A stretch of DNA of 64,000 nt. Source: Lithospermum erythrorhizon. Its lineage: Eukaryota; Streptophyta; Magnoliopsida; Boraginales; Boraginaceae. Position numbers and translations under genes: made by a program. The stretch covers positions 89,282-153,281 of the forward strand of contig JADFUC010001606.1 in the NCBI GenBank assembly GCA_019722365.1, written 5' to 3'. Position 1 is the first letter of the stretch. Each line of letters opens with the position of its first letter. Below the pieces are notes generated by a model that made no database searches, had not been told where the DNA came from, and saw only the letters and a program-made list of their open reading frames with translations. Positions 51,320 through 63,692 of this stretch are shown piece by piece.

Positions 51320-52660
51320 CTTGGCCTTTTATTCCTCGCTACAGAATCTACTTCTTTTCTTTCTTTTTTCGATCAGACTTTTTGTCCACTCTTCCGGAAA
51401 ATTACATGACTCGGCCCGCAAATTCTTTTTAGCCTTTTCCCTGCCTACCCAAGATACCTTTCCCCAAATAATAATAAAAATACCGAATCACATAATATAT
51501 AATATTTGTTAATTAAACAACCAAACAACCACAAATTATGAGACAAAGTACCCAAACCATCCTAAAACTATGACAACATTCGCTTAATCACGTGGTATCC
51601 CTTTATTTTTGCCCCACCCGCTTACGATCTAGTGCTCGATCATCTACCACTCTCGATATTTTCTCTTAACACATCACAAGAAGTAACCTCCCTCTGGAGA
51701 GAATTCTGGAATAGAGGCCCTTAAAGATAGAGCTAGGATATTAATCGGTGTGGTTTTTCAATAGCACCGCGTGTTTAAAGCGAGTCGCTTGTCGTTTTGT
51801 TCGCTGGTACAAGTTGGTGCTGGTAGGTGTGGTCTGTTCTAATTAGGTTTTTCATATAAAATATAGTTGTAAAAAGTCGGATAATAAATGAGTCAAAATA
51901 TATGTTTTAATGTCTATGGGCCACTCTGAACGCTCTATTTAAAGATCTAAAGAACATTCAAGGTTAATGCTCATATAAATTTCAATAAGATATTCAAACA
52001 ACATGATCTTTGTCTACTCTAACTTCAACTTCATTACTTACCAAAAGTGAAAAGAATCTAATTAGAATAACTATCAAGTAAAATGACAACATGATATTAT
52101 AATGATTAGTGTTGTTAAAGGATCGGGTAATCCAACACCCGCTCGTCACCCGGCTAGATAACCAGCTAAAATTCTTATCAAGTGGAACTTGAGTAATTTT
52201 TTTACTCGATAGCTTATCGAGTAAACCCAGCCCGCTCGGCCTATCATTCGATAAGAATTTAAAATAAAATATTAAGTATTCCTTGAAATAAAAGACTAAT
52301 TTATCATAAAATTTGGACTTTAACCATACTCAATTCAATTTGTATAAAATAACATATTCTGCATCTAGTTTAGGTTAGTAATAAAATCAAATATTCTAGA
52401 TATTCTAGTATATTAGTAATATATATGGGTGTCCTATAGAACTGGTAAATTCCAACACCCGCCGACACTGCGACGAAAACCCACCAGAATCTACTGAATC
52501 CTTATCGAGCCAACTCGGCCGTAGGTTTGAAAAACACGGCTCTATACAATGTGGGTAATTATTCACTGACAAGGAGAAAACCGATCGAGTAACCCGTACG
52601 TCAACCCTACTGCTAACCGCCTAATAATGACTATATCAATAACCTTGGCAAGAATCATTG
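51320..52660. other. Intergenic DNA with short repeated phrases
   Basis: No gene was recognised. The phrases GGTAATCCAACACCCGC (about 52124) and GGTAAATTCCAACACCCGCC (about 52445) are related, and each is followed by GC-richer DNA with ATCGAG and CTCGGCC words. These look like two decayed copies of one repeat. Confidence 0.35.
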
Positions 52661-52664
52661 TTGG

Positions 52665-53402
52665 GCAGCATGTACCAAAACCGAAATAAAAACCAAAATT
52701 TTGGAACCGATATGAATTTCTGAAACTCATTTAGGTTCCAACATTGAAATAATCCCAATCGAACTGATGGCTAAATTGTTTGTAGATTTTTCAATTTTCA
52801 TTTATGATCATTTTCAAGATCTTGTAGTTTTTACATGTGTACATTTTGAAAAAGGATAATTTAGATTAAATTTTGTTCATTGTTGGTATAATATAATAAG
52901 AGATATGTAAATCAATACTGAAATATGTAAAAGTGTGGTACTGTGTGTTGAATGTGTATATAGATCCTAATTAATATTAAAAGGAGTTCATTGAAATTAT
53001 ATAGATTATATTTAATCTTAGGACTTAATTTTAAGCCCAAAACGATAGGCTAAAAAATTGGCCCAAAACCGGAACTGATCGGAACCGTTGGGATTAGAAC
53101 CGACTGGAACCGTATCGATTTAGGTTCGGTCTTTGAGAGAACCGACGAAATAGGTCAGTTTCAATTTTGGCTCAAAACCGAACTGACAATTCTGAATTAT
53201 TTCTATGTTCCTTCTCTTGAAATATATATGAGATGTATATATTATATAAAATATAGGTTTGATTAGGTACGGTTCAGTTTTGGGTAAAACCACAAACCTC
53301 AAAAACGTTTCGGTTTTGAAACTATTTAAACCAAAGCAATTCGGTTTTTAAAAAAATCAACTAAATCGATTGACATCGGTATGATTAGTTTCTTCACCTC
53401 CC
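52665..53402. repeat. Region dense in ACCGAA/CGGTTT words, possible hAT-like non-autonomous element
   Basis: The left part is rich in ACCAAAACCGAA-type words and the right part in TTCGGTTTT-type words, giving loose inverted symmetry. The right edge, read in reverse complement, is TAGGGAGGTGAAG, reminiscent of hAT termini (TAGGGRTG). No matching left terminus or 8-base duplication was found. Confidence 0.3.
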
Positions 53403-53893
53403 TAGTTATAGCCGTAAGTTTTTTAATGTTCAACTCTAACTAAAAAATTCTGCGTAGAGGGTGTAAGAACTTATGTTATACAAATGAAGAAACATATAAT
53501 ATTTTACGGGAGACAAACAACATAATCTTTAAATAACTACATAGTAAAATTTAACTCTTTTTTAATAGTAAAAAGTTAATTTTTCCTTGGAATTTTGGGT
53601 GTGTGAACAATGTTTCTACACTCCTTTGTAAATCTACTGTTTGATAGAAGTTCCTAATGGAATGGCTTCATATGTACACTGAACAAGAAAAAGGGCTTGA
53701 AATTACTATTTTTAGCCCCTATTTATAAGTGTAAAGCTGCTTTTTGGAGGAAAGCTTGATTTAAAGCAAATAGAAATTTCATAATTTTTAAAAACTATTT
53801 CAATGTGCTTTTAGTCGCACTCTTACACTAGGTTGTACTATCCTTAGGAGAAATTTAAGCACAATCACCCCTTTTAAAAAGTTTAGCTCTGTA

Positions 53894-54418
53894 GCACCTT
53901 TTTGTTTTTTGCTAGAATAGCACCCTTCCCCTCTAAAAAAACTAAAATATCCCTAAAAAAAATAACACCATTTCATCCTTATCTTTTTCCTCTCAATTCA
54001 CACCACCACCACTACTAAACACCAACCACCACCACCATCAAACACCAATCCACTACCACCCACCCTCTTCGCTTCTCTCACCATCATCGTTCCTATCCCA
54101 CCCCAACACAGACTAATTCTCCTCCTCCCTTCCTACTTAAATCACGACCCCACCCTCCCTTTGTTATTTGAGGTGTAGAGGGCAGATTTCATGCATTTAG
54201 AAGATACAGGCGGGTCGCGATTTCCAAGCGGGAAAGGGGACAGATAAAGCGAAAAGGATGCTGGTTGTATTCGTGGTACTGTGGTGGCAGTACCGGTGTT
54301 TGGTAGTAGTGGTACTATTAATTGAGAGGAAGAATAGATGATGATGAAATGGTGTTCGATTTTTTAGGGATATTTTAGTCTTTTTCGAGGGTGTTCTAAA
54401 GAAAGAAAAAAAGGTGCG
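53894..54418. mobile_element. Foldback element with ~100-bp inverted arms
   Basis: The left arm 53894-53998 and the right arm 54320-54418 are reverse complements with gaps: GCACCTTTTT, CACCCT, ACTAAAATATCCCTAAAAAA, AACACCATTTCATC and CCTCTCAATT are all found in order in both. The ~320-base loop is rich in ACCACCA words. Similarity may extend outward a little on both sides. No ORF is present. Confidence 0.65.
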
Positions 54419-54463
54419 TGGGAAATTAAAATGGACTGAAAACGGAAAAGGCGAATAACTTTC

Positions 54464-55576
54464 GAGAAAATTGGGAAAATAGCACTAGTTTGACAACATT
54501 TTAATTTTAGCATCAAATTAATTTTCTTGCCTAAATAAAGACTCTTCCTCAGAAAACTAATTATTTTCAGTCTTTTTTCCTTATTTTTTTTTCTTCTCTC
54601 TCTTCTTCTTCTTTCTTCAACCTACTTTTTCTTCAAACGACCAATTAACAACATACTCCCCCCACCATATATTCGAGACCACCATCTCTTCATCCCTCTT
54701 TCCCTTACATTTTTATTTTTGAATTTACAAAAAATAAAAAATTGGGTTCCAAAACCTTCATTTTTTGACCGATTTTCTTGAAATCGAAGCTATATACGGT
54801 AAAAGTGGGATGGGATAGTAGTGGGGGATGGGGGCAAAGTGGTGCGAGAGGGGCGGGAGCAAATGCGTGGGGATGGGGTAGCATGGTGGGGGTGGGGTTA
54901 GGTCAACATGGCAAATATGGTGTTGTTTTTTATAATTTAGACAATCGTACGGGGGTTCCATTTAGGCAAACGAAATTAAAAGGATGGTAGAAATTAAAGA
55001 AGTGGTCAAACATGTGCTATTTTGCCAATTTTCTCAACCATAGAGAATCTATTGATTTCAGTTCTTAGCCATATAAAGAACATATATATAGTTTCGATTT
55101 CAAGAAAATCGGTCAAAATGGTTGTTTTAAACTCCACTTTATTTTGTAAATTCAAAATAAAATGTAGTGGGAAGGGGTGGTGATGGGTGGTCTCGGTTAT
55201 ATGGTGGGGGGAGATGTTGTTGTGGTCGCTTTTGAAGAAAAAGTAGGTCGCTGTTATAGCTAGCAGCAAGAAGAAAGAAAGGCAATGGCTAAAAGTGCCT
55301 GGGGAAAGGGGTCGCGATCAAAGCGAGGCGGGTCGAGGAGTGAGAAAGTAGGGTGGGGGCAATGGTGAGGGGCGATACAAGTGCCGCGACGAGTATGGGC
55401 AAGCTGTAAAGGGATAATGTGGGTGGGGTTAGGTTGAAGATGAAGTAAATAGGGTGTTAGTTGTTTATAAGGTAGTTTAAACAATTGGTTGGGGGGTGCC
55501 ATTTAGAAAAAGGAAATTAAAAGGGTGCTAGAAATTAAATTAGTGGTCAAACATGTGCTATTTTGCCAATTTTCTC
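54464..55576. mobile_element. Composite terminal-inverted-repeat element, Mutator-like or foldback
   Basis: The left end GAGAAAATTGGGAAAATAGC, continuing ACTAGTTTGAC, is the reverse complement of two right ends: 54985-55035 and 55526-55576 (both GTGGTCAAACATGTGCTATT, then TTGCCAATTTTCTC). Those two right ends are preceded by related G-rich DNA (54815-54990 and 55340-55530). A second inverted pair lies inside: TTTTTGACCGATTTTCTTGA (54763) against its complement near 55100. The open frames in it are by-products of this structure. Confidence 0.6.
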
Positions 55577-56002
55577 ATTTATGGTTTCTTTGGAATTTAG
55601 GGATTATATAAAAATTTATTTTGTGAATTTCTTAGATTTGTCCTTTTTTATGTTATTTGATGATATTGTTCATACTTTGTCAATTATTTATTAATTTCTC
55701 ATAGTTTTATTAGAGTTTCATAATTATTTGTTGAGAAATTACGAATTTTCTATCAATTCAATTATGCGTGCTTCAATTATGCATTTTTCTGTGATTTTTC
55801 ATTGTTGTTTTTTTGTTGAAGTCATGTTTTCTGTTTTGGATTTCAAGTATGAGTATTCAGCCAATATCATAACATCTCATATACGCCAAGTATACGCCAT
55901 TATACATCTGTATTACCAAAAACCGATGTGATAGTGATTTATAATAGGTATATGTTATTTCAATCATACATACATTATTATCCACCATAAGCCTCAAGTA
56001 TA
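55577..56002. other. AT-rich spacer
   Basis: No feature was recognised. Confidence 0.4.
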
Positions 56003-56355
56003 TACTACTCTACCCATCCCACAAAGATTGTCAATTTTATAGCTAAAAGTTTCAAACTTTAATCTCACAATATATTTGTTTGTATTGTATAATATTTTAT
56101 AAAAAAATATCAATGGAAAGAGTTTGAAATGTATCAATGGAAAATATATCAATGGAAAGAGTTTGACCTTAAATATATTTGTTTGTGTTGTATAATATTT
56201 TATAAAAAATATAGCAATGGAAAGAGTTTGAAATGTAGTTCATTGATATAGTTTTCATCAAATATTATACAATACAAACAAAAATATCTATGGTCAAAAT
56301 TCAAAAGATGAACAAAAAGTCAAAAGTGAACAATCTTTGTGGGATGGATGGAGTA
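56003..56355. mobile_element. ~350-bp MITE with an internal tandem duplication
   Basis: The left end TACTACTCTACCCATCCCAC, continuing AAAGATTGT, matches the reverse complement of the right end (TACTCCATCCATCCCACAAA, continuing GATTGT). TA borders both sides. Internally, the block TTTGTTTGTATTGTATAATA with ATCAATGGAAAGAGTTTGAA recurs near 56090, 56140 and 56180-56230, so part of the inside has been duplicated. Confidence 0.7.
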
Positions 56356-56639
56356 TTTTTTATGTGCAGATTACTTCTAGAGATGTTCGAGAGTACATGC
56401 ACACATGCATAGAAGAATGTTAAATGTTAATAAATAAAGTTGTACCAAATCTCAAGAACGGACTAATATATCAAGTTCCGTTACTTAGAAAGTAAACAAT
56501 TGGTGTATTCAAACTCGATTTTTGAGAATGTAATTCATTTTGTATATTTCAAATTGAGTAGAAATAATACATTGGTAATTCCAATATGACAATGTAAATG
56601 TATGCATTGAATAAAAAAGTACATTACATGTTAATGAAA

Positions 56640-57148
56640 ATTATATTGTCTTATGATAATCCCATAAATAAATGGGTTTAGGATCGTCCAACGAGATTAA
56701 GCCCAAATGGATCGACAAAACAAGGCATCAACAAATGGACCTGGACCACACGCGTGGGCTAGAGTGCGAAAAACCCAAGATAAGTGGGTTAAGAGGTCCA
56801 GCTCGATTAAGAAAGAAGAGTCGTTGGAAACTAACGGCTTGATTCGGCTCAATTAAGGTGACAATTAAGATCATAATTACCCGACCTCTTAATGAGCCGC
56901 AAAATCATTAATCAAGAATGAAGGCTTGATTATAAAAGGTAAATCTTTGAGGACAACCAAGTAAGTTCACTTTGATGTTCAAATTATCTCTTTCAACACC
57001 AAACTCTTTTCGATCATTTACTAACTCGACGTCGGCGTTTCGGCCGGCAACCGGTCTGTTTCTGTAGAAACTCTCATTTGGATTAAGGCATTTCAAAGTT
57101 CAACTTGGAAGATTTGTGATCCGCTACTACGTAAATCGACCAGATCAT
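56640..57148 (+). repeat. Probable 5' LTR of the Gypsy element at the right end
   Basis: It holds a TATA-like TTGATTATAAAAGGT (56928-56942) and ends about 57148. Just downstream, CATTGGCCATCACAAGTGGA (57152-57171) is a decayed version of the TTGGCGCCGTCTGTGG-type junction found after the 5' LTR in many plant Gypsy elements. The left limit is a guess. Confidence 0.5.
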
Positions 57149-57959
57149 CATTGGCCATCACAAGTGGAGACTTCAGATAAGAAAGCCGCCACCCACTCAT
57201 TTCAACTACTACTATGGAAACAACGGAGTCAAGACAATTATCTCCGGGAATGATGGATCAAATATGAATGACCTCCTTGACCAAAGAATAAGCTAGAACG
57301 CCTCACCAACACTCAAGAACCACCATTCAAGTCCGGAGCAGAATCGCTACCCGAGGTGGAAAATTCGCTACCCAATCAAGCACGTGCCGGATACTACAAA
57401 AGTGAAACGACCGACCATCATAACAAGTGTAAATGCACACCCTCAGAGCTTGCCCCCCACTAAGTGGGAGAACTCCAGAGAGGTATCATCCTTCCAGAAG
57501 GAGATCCTACACCCATACTCACCGGTACGGGGGGAGGACGAAAATGTGGCACCCATTAACAAAGTCACTACGATGTTACAAAGACGAGATGCTACCGCAC
57601 TTCAAGTAGATGTAAATGGCAGCCAAGAATAAGAGGAATGCCATCTCGACAAGGTAGCCGGACAAGCTAGGCGTGGGACCAACATCGAAATGGGCAGTGT
57701 TCCAAAATTTTCTCCTCCTATTATCAAGAGCGCACCATGCCGTTGGAACGAACTCCCTGTTTACTAAATTCACGGGAGGACGGCTTCAATACCATGTTCA
57801 ACTGCTGCCGTAGGATGCATTATCCTTTGAAGAGCTCAAAATTTGTTCAACATGACCTGGCCTGTAGTTTTGACTGGCAAGATGCTAACTAGCACTCCAT
57901 GATGACTTTCAAACAAAGGGAACGAATGATCGCTTCTAGGAGCGGTTCCATACGTGAAC

Positions 57960-60900
57960 TAATTTGATTCTCGGGCCAATCAAAAGATTGTTGTGATTGC
58001 CTTTAAGGAAGTCATACCGAACAAATTCAAGGAGTCGCTTCTGTGAGGCTTCCCCAAGATTTGAAGAGGTCAATGAACGAGCCTACAAATATATAATGAT
58101 CGAGGAGGTGGAGAAAAGGCCGAGAAGGGTCAGGGGGAAACGGCCGGTGATGATTTCACCGCGACGAGCCCCGAGCCCAAGAGGCGGTTCCTTGGATGTT
58201 TCTCTGTGCACCCGACAAAGGTTTGCCTCACCCGACCATTGGGTAAAGGCTCTTCTCTCACATCCAAGTGATCCGAGGAAGCTTAAATATAAAGAGGAAA
58301 ATGAGCATTTAACTCGCTAAAGACCAAAGCCGAACGTAAGGTGCCCCCGAGATTAAGGAAAAGCGGTTGTTACTACCTAATTACCTCAAGTGGTACACTT
58401 CACGTATCAAGAGATATGAGAAAATTCTCACAAGAATATAAAGATCATGGACATGATACCGATGATCGCTATTACCAAGATACAGTATAGAAAAGCCTTA
58501 TCCAATCTGGGCAAATCAAGTGATCATGTCTGCTATGAGACCGAATGCTGAATAAAGCGCCGATAAGGACAAAGTCAAGATCCTCGAGGTCAAGGTCATC
58601 TTCGTAGGCGTGAGAGAGAGGAGATCTCGGAGCGCTTAGACGGGCGTATGTCGGGATATTTACACGGTAAACCCCTGGAGCACTCGAAGTTTCCTGTGAT
58701 TTGTCCTTCTCCGTGAAGGGGATTTTGAGGGACGAGTGCCCTCATGAAAGCACTCATTGTTATCATCACCCGTAATAGCAAACTTTGGAAGTGGGACGGA
58801 TGTTGGTGGATACCGGTTTTATCTCAAGTCAGATTTACCAGCGAAGATCCACCGGTCATTACCCATCAGCGCGGGGTTCATACGCGAGTCCCCTCGATTT
58901 CAAAACCCGCTGGTTACAATGGGAAGCATCCGCAATGTGCCACGAAGATGGTGTAGAGTTTACTATTGTGGATATGGGAGGACGGAGCTTATAACGGGAT
59001 CATTGACGCCCGCATTAAGTCACACTCAGACGTGTCCCTCATACACTTCACACGTGTTTTCTCCCAAATGCACGGATCGAGATACAGTGGGAGCCGAATG
59101 TCCGTTGAGGATAAGACCGCTCCAACACCAACGAATAATGGTATAAATAGAAAAGGAATCATCTCTAGGGACCCAGGGGTCCAAAGACCTAACGCAAGGC
59201 CTCCCGATGTCCTAGGAGTAGCCCTGCTGGGCGGGCGGCTCTACGAGATCCGAGTAACTGCCTCGATGACGTGACACGGATTTGGGCATCTCTTCGCCAC
59301 GCTAAAATTGAATGACACTGGGGCAGAAGATGAGGCCATGCTCACCGGTGTCTTCAGGAATATCAAGATATCTTCATTGGAACCAAAAAGATATGTCCTG
59401 GCGATCCGTGAGGGTGTCAACATCGCTCTTACGCTTTATCCGCATTATAAGCCCATCACAAAGAAGCGGACCTTCTCGGAGAGGAGAAGGGCGAGGCTAT
59501 CCGGGAGGAGGCGGATAACCGTTGGGGCAAATGAAACTGGTGCTTTTTGTTCCCAACACGGTCAAGCCAATATGTCATAGTTCCAAAACCCAATGGACGT
59601 GGCGACGCATTTACTTCACCAAAGATCAAGGTTTGCCTAAAGGATTGTTACCCTCTCGCCCAACGCTGATAGGGTCAAGCTGACTCGAGCCAGCGTACAA
59701 GGTGGTGATTTCCGGATGCTTTCTAAGGATATCACTAGATATTCATGGCAGAGGATGGTTTTTTCAGGCATCGCATCAGAATCGTAGCATGGCGCATCTA
59801 AATAGCTGTAAGGTCAGCTGACTTCGTCAAGAATGCAGAGCCACGCACTGCAGGATGGTCATCAAGGTATTGTCCATCCGCATTGGCCGGAAACATAGAG
59901 ATTCACGTGAGATGACATGTTTATCAAGAGTAAGAAGCGGATGATTACCAGCCAGCATTTAATACATCAAGAGCGAGGAGAATTGATTTTATTCCGGGTC
60001 GTTTCTAAGGTCAGACTTTTGATGTTCCTTGCCCAACCTGCATAAATGTGTCCTTGGTAACCTCTCGGCAAGTTTCTGGCTACATGATTAGCCGTTGAGG
60101 AATTGAGCCAACTCCCCGACAAGATAAAGAACAGAGTAGTCTACTTAACACAAAAAGGAGCACAACGCTTGACGAGGAGGTTAGTCATTTCTTGACTCTC
60201 GTTCATATCATGCTCGCGGAGCGAAGCCTGCCTTTCAAAGCCATCAAGAAGGGGGAGGGAGTTCTGAATGAACTCGAGCGCGAAGTTTTTTAAGAGCCGG
60301 GCGCGCACGGCGCCTCTCATCTGGCGCGCCGTCAGGACATCCTCGCAACTTTATTCGCGCTTCGAGTCCGCACTGGCAGTATCGCTGGTCCGAAAGAGAA
60401 GGCATGGCTTCTCGTGTATTATGTCACCGGGCGACGGCGGGCCGAGACGAGGTATCCTCTCACCGAGAAACTAGTGTATTCCCTGATTGTTGATGCCCGG
60501 AAGTTGAAACCTTATTTTGAGGCACATTTGGTGGAAGTGATTAAGGATCAACCGTTACGGCAGTTCTTGGAGAACCCTAGCCGGTCCGGGCGGATAAGAG
60601 GAATTTGATCTCCGATAAGTAATGTATATGTATAAAAGTCGTTGCCCTAACGCACTTTGGCGGTGGGAGGTGTACCGCTGAGCTAGATTTAGGGCATCGA
60701 GTTGGTCAACATAGCCGAGGCCGCCGAGCAACGGTCTCAAGTTGTTGTATGTAGACGGCGAGCAATCCCGGTGTTCAGGCCGGGATCCCCCTGAAAATAC
60801 AAGATCAGTACGCCTCGATCGCCTCGGCGAACAATGAGGTTGAGTATGAAGAACTTGTCAATGGACTTTCATTAACAACTACTTTGGGGTCAAAAAACAT

Positions 60901-62150
60901 CCATATTGGCACGGATTCTCACATCATGTGTCATGAATCATTGAAGCCAATATGTGAATTGCAATTTTAAAATTGATTAGGCGAAGGAAAGGCCGGTGGT
61001 TATCCTGGGAAGAGTTCGGAATCCGGCTTTAGATTTTTTCTATCCTGGCTATATAGAGAATAATCCCTCGTGGAGAGAATCAGAGGCGGATAAATCGTCG
61101 AAGTTGGCTACGCTATCACCATGGATAATTTGATTCCGCACCCCAAAGGGAACGGGTAGCGCAAGAGGCCTTTCGACAAAGCGAAGCATTTTTTGATGAT
61201 GCCCCCGGAGGGCGAGGGCGAAGCGCCTCAGCTTTCATTGCACCACGCTTATTATGGACATTCTTCGAGAACGCAGAATCTCTCCCTCGCAGATCTCCGT
61301 GGCTAATAAGCATTCAGACGCAGAGCTCGAGAGGTATACCTCGTTGGACAAGGTTCTCTTCTAACGGAGGTCCTTTCTGTAACTGCCACGGCTGGTAAAA
61401 TTCGAGAGAAGGATTGATGGTCGCCGTGGTAAACGACGTGGGGTACGCAGGTTACATCAATGGGAAAGCCGCAACTAAAAAAGATACCGCTGTCATGATA
61501 TTCGCCCTCTATGGCCAAAGATGCTCGATCACGCCCTGAGGTGCGACTCATGTCGAGGCATGAAAGCATCCTCATCGCCTCTCACTAAATGGTCAAGAAG
61601 CCTAACTCCATGACTTTATCGTGCTGGGATGTCGAGAGCAGTAGAGATCTTCCATGACACCTAGTGATAAGAGGTATTAGCTATCAGAAGGTAGACATTT
61701 ACCAAATGGGCGGAGCTGCTTCCTCTCACCCGGCAGACCGTTCAAAAGCAATACCTAATGGCACGCTTATCGTCCGGAGATCGCAAGACTCCGTGGCTTC
61801 AGAGCTGGATATAGAACACCGGACTGCCTCCGTGTCGTATCCGCAAGCTAATGACGTGGAAGCTTTAATTTAACCGGATAATCTTCAAGGGTGTCAAGAA
61901 GTCGTGTCTAAAAGCGAGGGAGACCGGTTGGGACCAGGAGCTCCCAACAGTGCTATGGTCCTTCCGGACGACTCCAAATCCCATCACAGGGGAAACCCCT
62001 TCAGTTTGGTGTATGGATCCGATGCCTGTCAGCCGTAGATTCACCCGAGACAAATTTCGAGTATCATACTATGACGAAAGGTTACCAGGTGGGTCATGCT
62101 CCACTTGGACTGTTGGAAGAAAAGAGGGTTGTCATGTTGGATAAGATGGT
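57960..62150 (+). pseudogene. Gypsy gag-pol remnant
   Basis: Gag end: 57985-58110 gives NQKIVVIAFKE, IPNKFKESL, then FEEVNERAYKYIMIEE. Protease: 58765-58990 gives IANF, MLVDTG, a VTMG segment and EFTIVDMGGRSYNGII with shifts. Reverse transcriptase: 59420-59970 gives LTLYPHYKPI, KKRTFSE, VPKPNG, then NADR and a degenerate 'FLDAFSGYHQI' stretch, KNAE, and a HVDDMFIKSKK box. RNase H: near 60835, NNEVEYEELVNGL. Integrase: 61800-61860 gives ELDIEHRTASVSYPQAN, then LWSFRTTPNPITGETP and SLVYGSDA to about 62025. Every domain is interrupted, so it is a pseudogene. Confidence 0.85.
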
Positions 62151-62929
62151 CTTCGATACAAGTGGTAAAGTAGCCGCCACTACAACAAAAAGGGTCCGAC
62201 CCAGACAATTCGATAGGGATTTGGTCCTAGAGCACGGCTAATCCGCCACGAGCCCGAAACTGAGAGTCCTCGGAAGGCCCCATACCACAAGAGAGTTGTG
62301 GGCCAAATACATATGAATTGGAAACCATGGAAGTGGCCAAAAGCCACAAATATGAACGAATGTGCCACCTAAGGAAATACTACGTGTAAGCCCATTTTTA
62401 ATCTTCCTTTAATATGAATAAAAGATTGGGTCTCAGCTTAAACCGACTTTAGCATCAAAGTAAAAGTTCTATGTGGGTAGAGTGTTAATTGTCCGTCATT
62501 TAGAGTAGACTGCTAAACAAGCAAATTGATGTAAATCTATCTAAATATTTGAGTATATCCTACCGCCCGACTGATTAGAGAACCAAATTTCTGTATCGAC
62601 AAGAGTGTTCTAGGTAGTGGCGATGTCCCATGTATAATCCAATTCTATCGCAAAGATTCACATCCCTCATGCTTAGGAGCATGGGGAGATCCGAGGCAAT
62701 GAATAAGTAAAGTGATACAAAACTCTTTAAGGTAGGACCCCCAGCCAGGCTGCTGAGATCCTCTCTCGATCTAAGTCCTGAAGCTGAAATCTGCCAGCAT
62801 AACAAATAAAACCAAAAAAGAAAAGCGTCAGGCAAAAGGTAAACACGATACAGAAGCGAGAAGTGGAAATTTCATTAAATAAACCCCCAAAAGGGGGTGG
62901 AAGTACATTATTACATAAAAAAATAACCC

Positions 62930-63272
62930 CTAGCCTAAGCGAAGCAGAGATCTCGTCAAGAGGGCGTATATCAGTACTTCAGCCATCCTACTGGTACCGA
63001 TGTTTATACCTCGCCCAAATGAGCGCTGACTCCGGCCTTGAGAATACGTAATGTAAAGTCCGGAGTAGATGGCAGCACAAATGTGGCGGCATCTTAAGTG
63101 GGCCGCTTGAGTGGTCAAGCCCTCCTTCTCCCGACGAGGCAAATAATGGTGGCTCGTCCGTAGCGGCCCTCTTCCGTCTCCTGCCCTCTTCATCTCTTGA
63201 TCTAGGCGCCATGGTCCTGTGGGTAGTTCTTGGCTTCAAGATGGATACTCGAGCTCTCTTAAAGCATTTCAT
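62930..63272 (-). other. Antisense open frames downstream of the Gypsy pol
   Basis: Two overlapping minus-strand frames (87 and 94 codons) lie between pol and the polypurine tract; the longer begins MKCFKRARVSILKPRTTHRT and is basic. Some Tat-lineage Gypsy elements are known to carry an antisense ORF here. Sequence identity with such ORFs is not something I can assert. Confidence 0.3.
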
Positions 63273-63672
63273 TTGGCAAGGCCTTGGCTGGGCTTCAAAG
63301 ACTCAAGTCTCGGGTCTACTAGTACAGATGGAATGACAATCCGCTAGAGCCCAAGAATTGAGGTGGCCCCGAAAAGAGAAAGAGGGGATTAGCGCCGGCC
63401 GACAAAGAAGGATTCAAGAAAAATAGCTTAAAACTGTGAAAGGGCGAATACCTGTAACCACAACCGAGTAGCCTCGTGGACGCCATTAAGATCTGGTGTT
63501 CGCCATTCTCGCATTTATCCCTCGTCTAGAAGAGTATGATGACGCCATGCATGGCCCTGCCGTGGAAGGCTTTAGGATAAAGAGGCTCCACACCGGGCTA
63601 GCAGACGACGGGGAAGCATGAGGAAAGGAGATAGGAGGAGAACTTTACTCCTCTAAAACTTTGCCCTTTTAC

Positions 63673-63692
63673 GGGGAAAGGGGGGGGGGAGA
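63673..63692 (+). other. Polypurine tract of the Gypsy element; 3' LTR starts just after
   Basis: GGGGAAAGGGGGGGGGAGA is followed by TGCTCC, the expected plus-strand primer and LTR start. The 300 bases from 63693 to the window end would be the first part of the 3' LTR. I could not match them to 56.6-57.1 kb, so the 5' LTR limit or this call is not fixed. Confidence 0.5.

Larger units (their letters stand above)
57150..63691 (+). mobile_element. Decayed Gypsy retrotransposon (non-chromoviral), nearly full-length interior
   Basis: Gag, protease, reverse transcriptase, RNase H and integrase remnants follow in Gypsy order on the plus strand, then ~1.5 kb of 3' non-pol DNA with a G-rich polypurine tract. 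The long 3' region and the DMPGID-type family sequence suggest the Tat/Ogre group, but the lineage is not proven. Confidence 0.75.

Noticed and set aside
54758..55502. Open frames on both strands (60-87 codons) as small proteins
   Set aside because: They coincide with the inverted and direct repeats of a transposon and with low-complexity G-rich or C-rich DNA.
59308..59580. 90-codon frame as a separate gene
   Set aside because: It reads as the region before reverse transcriptase of the Gypsy element, with a frame change inside.
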